A stretch of 8,460 nucleotides of DNA from Hyphomonas sp. Its GTDB lineage: Bacteria > Pseudomonadota > Alphaproteobacteria > Caulobacterales > Hyphomonadaceae. Positions 1 to 5,660 of this stretch are shown piece after piece. The DNA is taken from NCBI GenBank assembly GCA_024743015.1, contig JANSXJ010000146.1, positions 1 through 8,460 on the forward strand, given 5' to 3'. How positions within the stretch are numbered: position 1 is the first letter of the stretch; each line of letters starts with the position of its first letter. The notes below the pieces were generated by a model. That model saw only the letters and a program-made list of their open reading frames with translations. It had not been told where the DNA came from and made no database searches. The translations under genes and the position numbers were made by a program.

Positions 1-1
1 C

Positions 2-664
2 AGCCATGTGGCGATCGCCACCTCGCTTGCGACAATTATCCTAACCTCAGCGCGGTCTGTCATGGCGCACCATAAGCGGGGGGCAGTCGACTGGCAGATC
101 ATCCGTACCTGGGCACCGTGGATCATGATGGGCGCTCTTATTGGGCAACTGGTCGCCGGTCAGATGTCTGCCGCCGCTCTGAAAGCGTTTTTTGGGACAA
201 TGGCTTATCTGCTGGCCGCACAGCTTTTCTTCGGGCGTCCAGGATGGCGTCTCGCCGAGGACATGCCGACCGGGCCGGCGCGCGCGGGATTGGGGACAGG
301 CGTCGGTGTCCTATCGGCCCTGATGGGCATTGGTGGGGGAACCTTTGGCGTCAGCCTGATGACCGTTTACGGGCGTGCCATCCATCAGGCCGTTGCCACG
401 GCAGCCGGGTTTGGAATTGCCATCGGACTGCCGAGCGCCATCACAGCGATCTTTGTTGGGTGGGGGCAGGAAGGATTGCCACCATTCTCACTCGGATACG
501 TCAACGTCGCGGCGTTCGCTCTGATTTCCGTATTTACGGTGACCATGGCCCCCGTTGGCGCTCGGCTGGCGCACACACTTGATGCCAGACTGTTGAAGCG
601 CTTGTTCGCAATCTTGCTCGCCGTCGTGGCGACCAAGATGCTCTATGACACTATTGTTGGATGA
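2..664 (+). CDS. TauE/SafE-family membrane transporter, 5'-truncated by the window edge
   Basis: This is the C-terminal ~220 residues of a polytopic inner-membrane protein of the TauE/SafE (sulfite/sulfoacetate exporter-like, DUF81) family. Members export or import small anions; the substrate cannot be read from sequence. The frame is open to the window edge. A GTG at 8 is a possible start, but the residues around it (SHVAIATSLATIILTS) match an internal stretch of the first half of the family, so the real start lies upstream and roughly 40-50 residues are missing. A His-His-Lys-Arg-Gly loop follows the first visible helix. The second half-repeat begins near GVLSALMGIGGGTFGV, a typical glycine-rich TauE helix. 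Several hydrophobic helices alternate with short loops to the C terminus. The stop is at 662-664, and the last 14 bp overlap the 3' end of the convergent protease gene. Family assignment is firm; substrate is unknown. Confidence 0.88.
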   Translation, partial: SHVAIATSLATIILTSARSVMAHHKRGAVDWQIIRTWAPWIMMGALIGQLVAGQMSAAALKAFFGTMAYLLAAQLFFGRPGWRLAEDMPTGPARAGLGTGVGVLSALMGIGGGTFGVSLMTVYGRAIHQAVATAAGFGIAIGLPSAITAIFVGWGQEGLPPFSLGYVNVAAFALISVFTVTMAPVGARLAHTLDARLLKRLFAILLAVVATKMLYDTIVG

Positions 665-1196
665 TCATTCGGTCGCCGCGGAATTCGTAGGAGTAAAGCT
701 CACGCAGAAAGCTCATCCCGAGAAGTGACTGCTCAAGATCTGTTCGCAGGACCATGGCTTCGACATTCTTGACTTTGACCTGACCAATCTGGATCTGATC
801 GATGACCACACTCGCGCCCATTGTTTTGCCGCCGGCTGTACGGATTTCCCAGCGATAGTCGAGCTGGTCGGGGCGCAGACCCATTTTTTGCGCGTCCTTG
901 TAGGTCAGTGCGACTACGCTGGCACCGGTATCAACCATGAACTCGACGCTGGTCTTCTTGTTGACCAGGGCGCGGGTCCAATAGTGGCCGTCCGGACGAT
1001 TGCGGATCGTCGTTTTGCGCCGTGCCGTTGTGGCAGGCTCGTTAACGGCCAGGGACGCCACGCTCGGCGCAGTGGTCGCTGCACCTGCCGTTTCCGAAGA
1101 AACGTCCGTTTCCAATTTTGGGTCAAGATAAAGCCCAATGACCGCTGCAACCCCAGCCGCAAGTGCGAACGTCGATACGATATGTGACGTTTTCAT
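651..1196 (-). CDS. Membrane-anchored clan AA aspartic protease (TIGR02281-like, retropepsin-type single domain)
   Basis: 181 residues. A single N-terminal hydrophobic segment at about residues 5-23 (signal anchor) is followed by a low-complexity Ala/Thr/Ser linker to about 65, then a one-domain retropepsin-like fold. The catalytic motif is DTGAS at 89-93, preceded by a hydrophobic strand (VEFMV). The second family signature, LLGMSFL at 158-164, is the conserved hydrophobic-hydrophobic-Gly element near the end of the fold. Proteins of this type act as homodimers, one Asp per subunit, and topology predicts a periplasmic protease domain. Natural substrates of this bacterial group are generally unknown. 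The ATG at 1194-1196 overlaps the stop of the upstream DUF1289 gene as ATGA, which suggests translational coupling. The 3' end overlaps the convergent TauE-type gene by 14 bp. No key residue appears to be missing. Confidence 0.9.
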   Translation of the reverse strand: MKTSHIVSTFALAAGVAAVIGLYLDPKLETDVSSETAGAATTAPSVASLAVNEPATTARRKTTIRNRPDGHYWTRALVNKKTSVEFMVDTGASVVALTYKDAQKMGLRPDQLDYRWEIRTAGGKTMGASVVIDQIQIGQVKVKNVEAMVLRTDLEQSLLGMSFLRELYSYEFRGDRMIIQQ

Positions 1197-1399
1197 CCGG
1201 TCGCTCCGAGTTTGCCGATCGCTTGTAAGTGTTTCAGGCGTTCCGGCAATTGGTCCATCACTTCGCGTCGTCCGGCATCATCGAATTGCATCCAACCGCC
1301 AATCTCCTTGAGACTGCGCCCACACCCCAAGCATAGACTGGTCTCGCCATCCACGGCGCAGACTTTTATGCACGGGCTTTCTATGTTCGGACGGGTCAT
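1193..1399 (-). CDS. DUF1289 family protein, four-cysteine (putative Fe-S or zinc) small protein
   Basis: 68 residues, the usual size for DUF1289. The family signature is complete: SPCIKVC with Cys10 and Cys14, then LCLGCGR with Cys23 and Cys26, followed by the conserved SLKEIGGW segment ending at Trp36. The CX3C...CX2C pattern implies binding of one metal ion or a Fe-S cluster; which one is not decided by sequence, and the biochemical role of the family is poorly known. No signal peptide is seen, so it is probably cytoplasmic. The start at 1397-1399 is supported by AGGTG (minus strand, 1405-1409) five bases upstream. It is the first gene of a leftward unit and its stop codon overlaps the ATG of the aspartic protease by 4 bp (ATGA). 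It is divergent from the cobT-like gene. Confidence 0.9.
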   Translation of the reverse strand: MTRPNIESPCIKVCAVDGETSLCLGCGRSLKEIGGWMQFDDAGRREVMDQLPERLKHLQAIGKLGATG

Positions 1400-1526
1400 G
1401 CGTTCACCTATAAGCGAAGACTCTCAAAATATACTTGCGACAGTTTCATCAAATTACCAAATCCAGAATTGACTTGCGCGTTGAAATGAGGGCGTTTTAC
1501 GAGCGTAAAGCCACTAGGGAATCAGC
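1400..1526. promoter_or_regulatory. Divergent intergenic region between the DUF1289 unit and the cobT-like gene
   Basis: These 127 bp must hold the promoters for both directions. On the minus strand, TATATT (plus-strand 1428-1433) lies about 29 bp before the DUF1289 start and resembles a -10 box, but no convincing -35 sits 16-18 bp away. On the plus strand, TTGACT at 1469-1474 resembles a -35 box; the sequence 16-18 bp downstream has only weak -10 character. A perfect 6-bp inverted repeat lies at 1496-1509 and is listed separately. Promoter boxes here are guesses from consensus resemblance only. Confidence 0.45.
1496..1509. promoter_or_regulatory. Inverted repeat TTTACG-AG-CGTAAA, possible operator
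   Basis: A perfect 6-bp dyad with a 2-bp centre lies 17 bp before the GTG start of the cobT-like gene and just upstream of its ribosome-binding site (AGGGA, 1516-1520). The size and position fit a repressor site. In mRNA it would be only a weak hairpin with an impossibly tight 2-base loop, so a DNA-level role is more likely. A related half-site arrangement occurs upstream of the acyl-CoA dehydrogenase pair. No regulator is encoded in the window. Confidence 0.35.
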
Positions 1527-2525
1527 GTGCCAGAAGCCGAAAACATTACAGGTCCGTTTGATGATGTCCGCGAACTCGCTATGCGTCCAAGCGCCTTCGA
1601 TTCCGACAGTTCGCAAAAAGTCTACGACGCGCTGCTCGGTATGGGTCGAGAAGGCGATTTTGGCCGTCTGGGCGACGGCGCAGCCTGGCTTGCGGGTTGG
1701 CAGGGGCGTTATCCACCGCGGCTCGAAAGCCCGACCCTCGCCATTTTCGCGGGGTCGCACGGTATCTCCCAGAACGGCGTTACGCTTTCCTCAATCGACA
1801 GCACACGCGAGAAAGTGGACGCCCTGAGAGAAGGCCGCGCACCGCTATCAGCGATCTCGACGCAAGTTGAAGCCAATATTCGAGTGTTCGAACTCGCGCT
1901 GGATAAGCCGACCAAAGATATCACGGTCGATGCAGCCATGACAGAGCGAGAATGCGCGGCGACCATTGCCTATGGCTTCGAAGCTCTCGAGGGCAAGCCC
2001 GATTTGATCGCGCTCGGCGTGATCGGTGCGGGGATCGGGACGGCCGCGGCTGCGGTCGCCTGTGCGCTGTATGGAGGCTCATCGGACTATTGGGTGAGGC
2101 CCGGGCCGCAGATTCCATCCGAGATGAACCAACAACGTAAGGAGATTGTCGACCAGGCATTGCGCACGCATCGTGGGCACCTTTCTGATCCGCTTGAAGC
2201 TCTTCGCTGTTTGGGCGGCCGTGAGCTTGCTGCCTGTGTGGGTACGATCATCGCAGCGCGCCAACAGGGGGTTCCCGTTCTGATCGATGGCTTTGCGACA
2301 ACCATTGCGGCGGGGGTTGTTCACGCGCTCAATCCTCAAGGCATCGAGCACGTAAGAGCCGCGCACGTAACGCGTCGCCCCGCGCATGAAGCGGCTTTGG
2401 AACGTTTGGGCATGACGCCGATGGCCGAGTTCGAGTTCAACACGGGAGGCGGCATGGGGTCGGTTGCTGCGATTGGCCTGTTAAGAACGGCCTGCGCCCC
2501 GTTTTTAGGCCAGCCGCAAAAATAA
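1527..2525 (+). CDS. Divergent CobT-family protein with altered catalytic motifs
   Basis: 332 residues, close to the usual ~335-355 of CobT (nicotinate-nucleotide:dimethylbenzimidazole phosphoribosyltransferase, which makes alpha-ribazole phosphate for the lower ligand of cobalamin). Family backbone is clear: GRLGDGAAWLAGWQG near 46-60, FAGSHGI near 74, DPLEALRCLGGRELAA, VPVLIDGF and the AAHVTRRPAHEAALERLG segment. However, the N-terminal KPPGSLG-type motif reads REGDFG, FAGDHG reads FAGSHG, GEMGIGNT reads GAGIGTAA (Ala168 where Glu is expected), the GxGTG loop reads RPGPQ, and the GEG(S/T)GA motif reads GGGMGS (Gly308 where the catalytic Glu, Glu317 of Salmonella CobT, is expected). The frame is intact with no stops, so it looks like a maintained pseudoenzyme or a protein with a changed function. 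GTG start; AGGGA at 1516-1520 is spaced 6 bases. No cobS, cobU or cobC is nearby. Family is sure; CobT activity is doubtful. Confidence 0.85.
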   Translation: MPEAENITGPFDDVRELAMRPSAFDSDSSQKVYDALLGMGREGDFGRLGDGAAWLAGWQGRYPPRLESPTLAIFAGSHGISQNGVTLSSIDSTREKVDALREGRAPLSAISTQVEANIRVFELALDKPTKDITVDAAMTERECAATIAYGFEALEGKPDLIALGVIGAGIGTAAAAVACALYGGSSDYWVRPGPQIPSEMNQQRKEIVDQALRTHRGHLSDPLEALRCLGGRELAACVGTIIAARQQGVPVLIDGFATTIAAGVVHALNPQGIEHVRAAHVTRRPAHEAALERLGMTPMAEFEFNTGGGMGSVAAIGLLRTACAPFLGQPQK

Positions 2526-2647
2526 ATTTCCCTTCCGCGACGGTATCTGAGACAAAGTGACGTTTACGTTCGCGTTAACTTGCTTTTCGCACGCGCGCGC
2601 GGCACTAAGTGGTCAAATAACGCCAAGAAATCCTGGGAAGACTCGTC
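2526..2647. promoter_or_regulatory. Intergenic region with likely promoter for the acyl-CoA dehydrogenase operon
   Basis: 122 bp without a gene. It contains an imperfect palindrome (2562-2579, separate entry), immediately followed by TTGCTT at 2580-2585, a plausible -35 box. A 14-base alternating pyrimidine-purine run (2588-2601) fills most of the space to a poorly conserved -10 region around 2603-2610. The start codon at 2648 is preceded by GGGAAG (2635-2640), a moderate ribosome-binding site. No terminator with a U-tract is seen for the cobT-like gene. The promoter boxes are inference. Confidence 0.4.
2562..2579. promoter_or_regulatory. Imperfect palindrome GTTTACG-N4-CGTTAAC, possible operator
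   Basis: Two 7-bp arms, GTTTACG (2562-2568) and CGTTAAC (2573-2579), are inverted with 6 of 7 positions matching, around a TTCG centre. It abuts the -35-like TTGCTT, a position from which a bound repressor would block transcription of the acyl-CoA dehydrogenase pair. Fatty-acid catabolic genes are commonly under TetR- or GntR-type acyl-CoA-responsive repressors; whether this is such a site is inference. The TTTACG half-site is shared with the palindrome before the cobT-like gene, although spacing differs (4 versus 2 bp). Confidence 0.35.
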
Positions 2648-3844
2648 ATGAATCTAGAATTTTCGCCCGAAGAAATCGCCTTTCGCGAAGAGGTTCGCGC
2701 CTTTATCGAAGAAAATTATCCTGAAGAGCTGAAAGGATTTGGAAGCCGCGAAGACCTCACACGGGATCAATTCCTGGCTTGGCATAAGGTGCTCGGCAAA
2801 AAAGGCTGGTCAGCACCTGCGTGGCCAGAAAAGTATGGCGGCACCGGCTGGACCTCTACCCAGCGCTATATCTGGTCCGAAGAGAACGCTCGCGTTGATG
2901 CCATGATGCCACTGCCTTTCGGCGTCTCCATGGTTGGGCCGGTGATCTACACCTTTGGCGATGATGAGCAAAAAGCGCGCTACCTCCCGAAAATTCTGTC
3001 GGGTGAAGAGTGGTGGTGTCAGGGCTATTCGGAGCCGGGCGCAGGCTCAGACCTTGCCAGCCTCAAAACAACTGCGGTCCGCGACGGCGACCATTATGTG
3101 ATCAACGGGCAGAAGACCTGGACAACGCTCGCCCAGCACGCCGATTGGGGCTTCTTCCTCTGCCGCACTGATCCGGACGCAAAGAAGCCGCAGGAAGGTA
3201 TCTCCTTCATTCTCGTCGACATGACGACGCCTGGCATTGAAGTTCGCCCGATCATCACGATTGATGGCGGCCATGAAGTCAATGAAGTCTGGTTGACCAA
3301 TGTTCGCGTCCCGGTTGAGAACCGCGTCGGGGAAGAGAACCAGGGGTGGACTTACGCGAAATTCCTGCTCGCTCACGAACGCTCCGGCATTGCCGGCGTT
3401 GCCCGGTCCAAGCGCGGCATTGAGCGCCTACGCAACATCGCCTCTACTGAAGTGCTCGATGGTGAGCCCCTGATCAATGACGATTCATTCGCCCGCAAGA
3501 TCAGCCAGCTTGAGATCGATCTGACAGCGCTGGAATTCACCGAGCTGCGCACACTGGCTCGTGAGTCTGAAGGCAAGGGACCTGGACCGGAAAGCTCCAT
3601 CCTCAAAGTCAAAGGGACGGAAATCCAGCAACGCCTCACAGAACTGACCCTCGAAGCGGTCGGAACGTATGGCGCTCCGGATTATCGCGGATTCCCTGAG
3701 GACGGCTCCAATGAATTCCCGATCGGACCGGACTATGCACACCATTCTGCGCCGACATATTTCAACTTCCGCAAGACCTCGATCTACGGTGGGTCGAACG
3801 AAATTCAGCGCAACATCATCACGAAAATGATCCTGGGCCTGTAA
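2648..3844 (+). CDS. Acyl-CoA dehydrogenase, PimC-like large subunit of a heteromeric enzyme
   Basis: 398 residues, normal for the family. It catalyses FAD-dependent alpha,beta-desaturation of an acyl-CoA, passing electrons to electron-transfer flavoprotein in the cytoplasm. The order is an N-terminal helical domain (1-120), a middle beta domain with the flavin motif YSEPGAGSD (127-135) and NGQKTWTT (153-160), and a C-terminal helical domain ending in YGGSNEIQR (380-388). The usual catalytic Glu of the YEG motif is Gly381 here; Glu244 in AHERSGIAG sits at the alternative base position known from isovaleryl- and long-chain acyl-CoA dehydrogenases. The RKxFG motif that contacts FAD pyrophosphate is missing from the C-terminal domain, whereas the next gene has it. 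This complementarity, the 27-bp gap to the next gene and resemblance to pimeloyl-CoA dehydrogenase large subunits indicate a PimCD- or FadE28/29-type alpha2beta2 enzyme. The natural acyl chain is unknown. Confidence 0.9.
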   Translation: MNLEFSPEEIAFREEVRAFIEENYPEELKGFGSREDLTRDQFLAWHKVLGKKGWSAPAWPEKYGGTGWTSTQRYIWSEENARVDAMMPLPFGVSMVGPVIYTFGDDEQKARYLPKILSGEEWWCQGYSEPGAGSDLASLKTTAVRDGDHYVINGQKTWTTLAQHADWGFFLCRTDPDAKKPQEGISFILVDMTTPGIEVRPIITIDGGHEVNEVWLTNVRVPVENRVGEENQGWTYAKFLLAHERSGIAGVARSKRGIERLRNIASTEVLDGEPLINDDSFARKISQLEIDLTALEFTELRTLARESEGKGPGPESSILKVKGTEIQQRLTELTLEAVGTYGAPDYRGFPEDGSNEFPIGPDYAHHSAPTYFNFRKTSIYGGSNEIQRNIITKMILGL

Positions 3845-3871
3845 GGCAACCGGGCAACAGGAGGAACACTT

Positions 3872-5029
3872 ATGGATTTTAATTTCACCGAAGAGCAAAC
3901 CATGATCCGCGACAGCCTCGCACGGCTGATCCGGGAGCAGTATGACTTTGAAACCCGCATGGGTGTGGTCAATTCTGAAAGCGGTTGGCGACCAGAAATG
4001 TGGGCGCAGTTTGCTGAGCTCGGCTTATTCATGGCGCCGTTCAGCGAAGATGATGGGGGCCTCGGCGGCGGCCCGATCGATGCAATGGTCGTGATGGAAG
4101 AATTCGGCAAGGGCCTCGTGGTCGAGCCGTTCGTACCAAGCGTCGTCTGCGGCGGGGGTTTTCTGAAGCACGCTGGGTCAGCCGCGCAGAAAGAAGAGCA
4201 CTTGCAGGCCATCATGGGCGGCGCGAGCACGTTTGCATTCGCCTATGCGGAGCCACGTGGTCGCTACAATTTGGCGGATCTTGAAACCACGGCCAAGAAA
4301 GACGGCGCAGGTTATGTACTCAACGGACACAAGGCCGTTGTGATCGGTGCGCCTTGGGCGGACAAGCTCATCGTCACAGCCCGCACCGGCGGCGACCGCC
4401 GCGATGCAGGCGGGATCTCAGTCTTTATCGTCGACAAGGACGCAGACGGTGTCACGACCCGCGATTACCCAACCGTAGACGGTCGCCGTGCGTCTGAAGT
4501 CTATCTCGAGAACGTTTCGGTTGGTGCCGATGCGCTGATCGGCGGCGAAGGCGAAGGTCTGCCGCTGATTGAGCAGGTTGTTGATGAAGCCATCGCTGCG
4601 ACCTGTGCGGAAGCTGTGGGCGCGATGGGCGTAGCGCATCAGATGACGGTCGAATACTCACGTCAGCGTAAGCAATTCGGGACACCGATTGGGAAATTCC
4701 AGGTGCTTCAGCATCGCATGGTGGACATGTTCATGGAGCACGAGCAATCCATTTCCATGACCTATATGGCGACGCTGAAGCTCGGCGAGGATGAAGTCGA
4801 GCGCAAGAAAGCCGCCTCTGCGGCCAAGGTTAGGATTGGCCAGTCCGGTCGCTTTGTTGGTCAGGAATCAATCCAGATCCATGGCGGTATGGGCATGACG
4901 GAAGAACTGGCTGTCGGTCACTATTTCAAGCGCCTGACCATGATCGACTCCGAGTTTGGTAACGTTGATCACCACATGCGTCGCTACACGCAGCTGAGCG
5001 CAACAGATCTGAAAGCGGCTGCCGAATAG
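3872..5029 (+). CDS. Acyl-CoA dehydrogenase, PimD-like small subunit of a heteromeric enzyme
   Basis: 385 residues, partner of the preceding gene. The N-terminal helical domain is standard (DFNFTEEQTMIRDSLARLI). The middle domain has a degraded flavin motif: AEPRGRYNLADLET at 126-139 instead of SEPGAGSD, and NGHKAVVIGA instead of NGxKxWIT. The C-terminal domain keeps the FAD-pyrophosphate motif RKQFGTPIG (266-274) and IQIHGGMGMTEE (334-345). There is no YEG catalytic Glu near the C terminus and no Glu in the alternative base position (the segment reads DEAIAATCAEAVG), so it probably lacks its own base and completes the FAD site of the large subunit. A strong AGGAGG lies just before the ATG, 27 bp after the previous stop. 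The intrinsic terminator downstream closes the unit. Resemblance is to pimeloyl-CoA dehydrogenase small subunits; exact substrate is unknown. Confidence 0.88.
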   Translation: MDFNFTEEQTMIRDSLARLIREQYDFETRMGVVNSESGWRPEMWAQFAELGLFMAPFSEDDGGLGGGPIDAMVVMEEFGKGLVVEPFVPSVVCGGGFLKHAGSAAQKEEHLQAIMGGASTFAFAYAEPRGRYNLADLETTAKKDGAGYVLNGHKAVVIGAPWADKLIVTARTGGDRRDAGGISVFIVDKDADGVTTRDYPTVDGRRASEVYLENVSVGADALIGGEGEGLPLIEQVVDEAIAATCAEAVGAMGVAHQMTVEYSRQRKQFGTPIGKFQVLQHRMVDMFMEHEQSISMTYMATLKLGEDEVERKKAASAAKVRIGQSGRFVGQESIQIHGGMGMTEELAVGHYFKRLTMIDSEFGNVDHHMRRYTQLSATDLKAAAE

Positions 5030-5044
5030 GCTGAGCCCCTCGAT

Positions 5045-5050
5045 TTGACA
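5045..5050 (+). promoter_or_regulatory. TTGACA, consensus -35-like hexamer just before the terminator
   Basis: A perfect TTGACA lies 5 bp before the terminator stem. At 17-18 bp downstream only weak -10 matches occur (AAGACT/AGACTG region, in the hairpin loop). If it is used, transcription would begin within the 3' arm of the terminator, giving a short leader for the gene starting at 5106 that escapes the hairpin. The box is real as sequence; promoter activity is inference. Confidence 0.3.
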
Positions 5051-5054
5051 AATG

Positions 5055-5089
5055 GCCCTGCCGCGCAAGACTGTGTGGCAGGGCTTTTT
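5055..5089 (+). terminator. Rho-independent terminator of the acyl-CoA dehydrogenase operon
   Basis: A perfect 8-bp GC-rich stem, GCCCTGCC (5055-5062) with GGCAGGGC (5077-5084), is extended inward by five further pairs (two G-U) to an AGAC tetraloop at 5068-5071, and is followed directly by TTTTT (5085-5089). It lies 25 bp after the stop of the small-subunit gene. This is a textbook intrinsic terminator on the plus strand. Confidence 0.9.
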
Positions 5090-5095
5090 GTATTT

Positions 5096-5100
5096 GGAGG
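5096..5100 (+). promoter_or_regulatory. Ribosome-binding site GGAGG that fixes the start at 5106
   Basis: GGAGG is spaced 5 bases from ATG 5106. The frame is also open from ATG 5052, but that would put the terminator hairpin inside the coding region and place an extra 18 residues before a typical signal peptide. The 5106 start is therefore preferred. Confidence 0.8.
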
Positions 5101-5105
5101 ATGAG

Positions 5106-5660
5106 ATGTATCGATTGGGTTTGAGCGCCGTATTGGGCGTTGTTCTGGCGAGCTGTGCGATCGCGCAGGACACCGCGCCTGAAGCACCGGCTTCGCCTCC
5201 TCCTCCGCCCCCGCCATGTGAAGACGAAGCCTACCACCAATTTGATTTTTGGGTGGGAGACTGGAGCGTCACCGCAATCAATGGACAGTTCGCCGGAACC
5301 AACGCCATCACGCGCGAAGAAGCGGGGTGCCTGTTATTGGAAACCTGGACATCCGCAAGCGGCACGACCGGACAGAGCTATAATTACTATAATCCCGACA
5401 CGAAGAAATGGCGGCAGGTATGGGTCAGCGCCGGTGCCTTGATCGATTATGAAGGAGGTCTGACCGAATCCGGGTCGATGAAGCTGACCGGGACGATCAC
5501 TTATCACGGCACGGCTCAATCGGCGCCGTTCACGGGGGAGTGGACGCTGAACGAAGACGGGACGGTGACCCAGCATTTCGAGCAATACAATCCCGAAACA
5601 GAGGAGTGGGCCACATGGTTCACCGGGATCTATACCCGTCAGGAGCCGGAAGCGCCTTAA
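5106..5660 (+). CDS. Small exported protein or lipoprotein with a DUF1579-like domain
   Basis: 184 residues. The N terminus is a signal peptide (YRLGLSAVLGVVLAS) with a lipobox LASC ending at Cys17; a signal peptidase I site (AIA before Gln21) is also possible, so it is either an outer-membrane lipoprotein or a soluble periplasmic protein. Residue 18 is Ala, not Asp, so a lipoprotein would not be expected to be retained at the inner membrane. A linker rich in Pro and Ala with seven consecutive prolines (31-37) leads to the domain starting HQFDFWVGDWSV (44-55). The domain is rich in Trp, Tyr and Gly and alternates short strands (GQSYNYYNPDTKKWRQVWV, then GEWTLNEDGTVTQHFEQYNP), consistent with a small beta-barrel related to the DUF1579 style of protein. 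Function is unknown. It begins 16 bp after the upstream terminator's T-run and is not obviously co-transcribed with the dehydrogenases. Confidence 0.82.
   Translation: MYRLGLSAVLGVVLASCAIAQDTAPEAPASPPPPPPPCEDEAYHQFDFWVGDWSVTAINGQFAGTNAITREEAGCLLLETWTSASGTTGQSYNYYNPDTKKWRQVWVSAGALIDYEGGLTESGSMKLTGTITYHGTAQSAPFTGEWTLNEDGTVTQHFEQYNPETEEWATWFTGIYTRQEPEAP

Noticed and set aside
118..582. A 154-codon plus-strand frame inside the TauE-type gene
   Set aside because: It is an out-of-frame shadow rich in Arg, Trp and Gly, without a ribosome-binding site or family resemblance, while the overlapping frame encodes a clear membrane protein.
1400..1526. Cobalamin riboswitch before the cobT-like gene (GCCACT at 1510-1515 resembles the B12-box core)
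   Set aside because: The full box is not present, the GCCACT overlaps the ribosome-binding region, and the 127-bp divergent gap is too small for the ~200-nt riboswitch architecture.
1435..1827. A 130-codon plus-strand frame overlapping the start of the cobT-like gene
   Set aside because: Its protein is basic, low-complexity and unlike any family, and the cobT-like frame explains the same DNA.
3485..4230. Long antisense open frames (137 and 141 codons) across the junction of the two dehydrogenase genes
   Set aside because: They lie opposite strongly conserved acyl-CoA dehydrogenase coding sequence, resemble no family I know, and are expected shadows of GC-rich codon bias.
5052..5660. Exported protein starting at ATG 5052
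   Set aside because: This would translate through the terminator hairpin and put 18 residues before a well-formed signal peptide; GGAGG at 5096-5100 fits ATG 5106.
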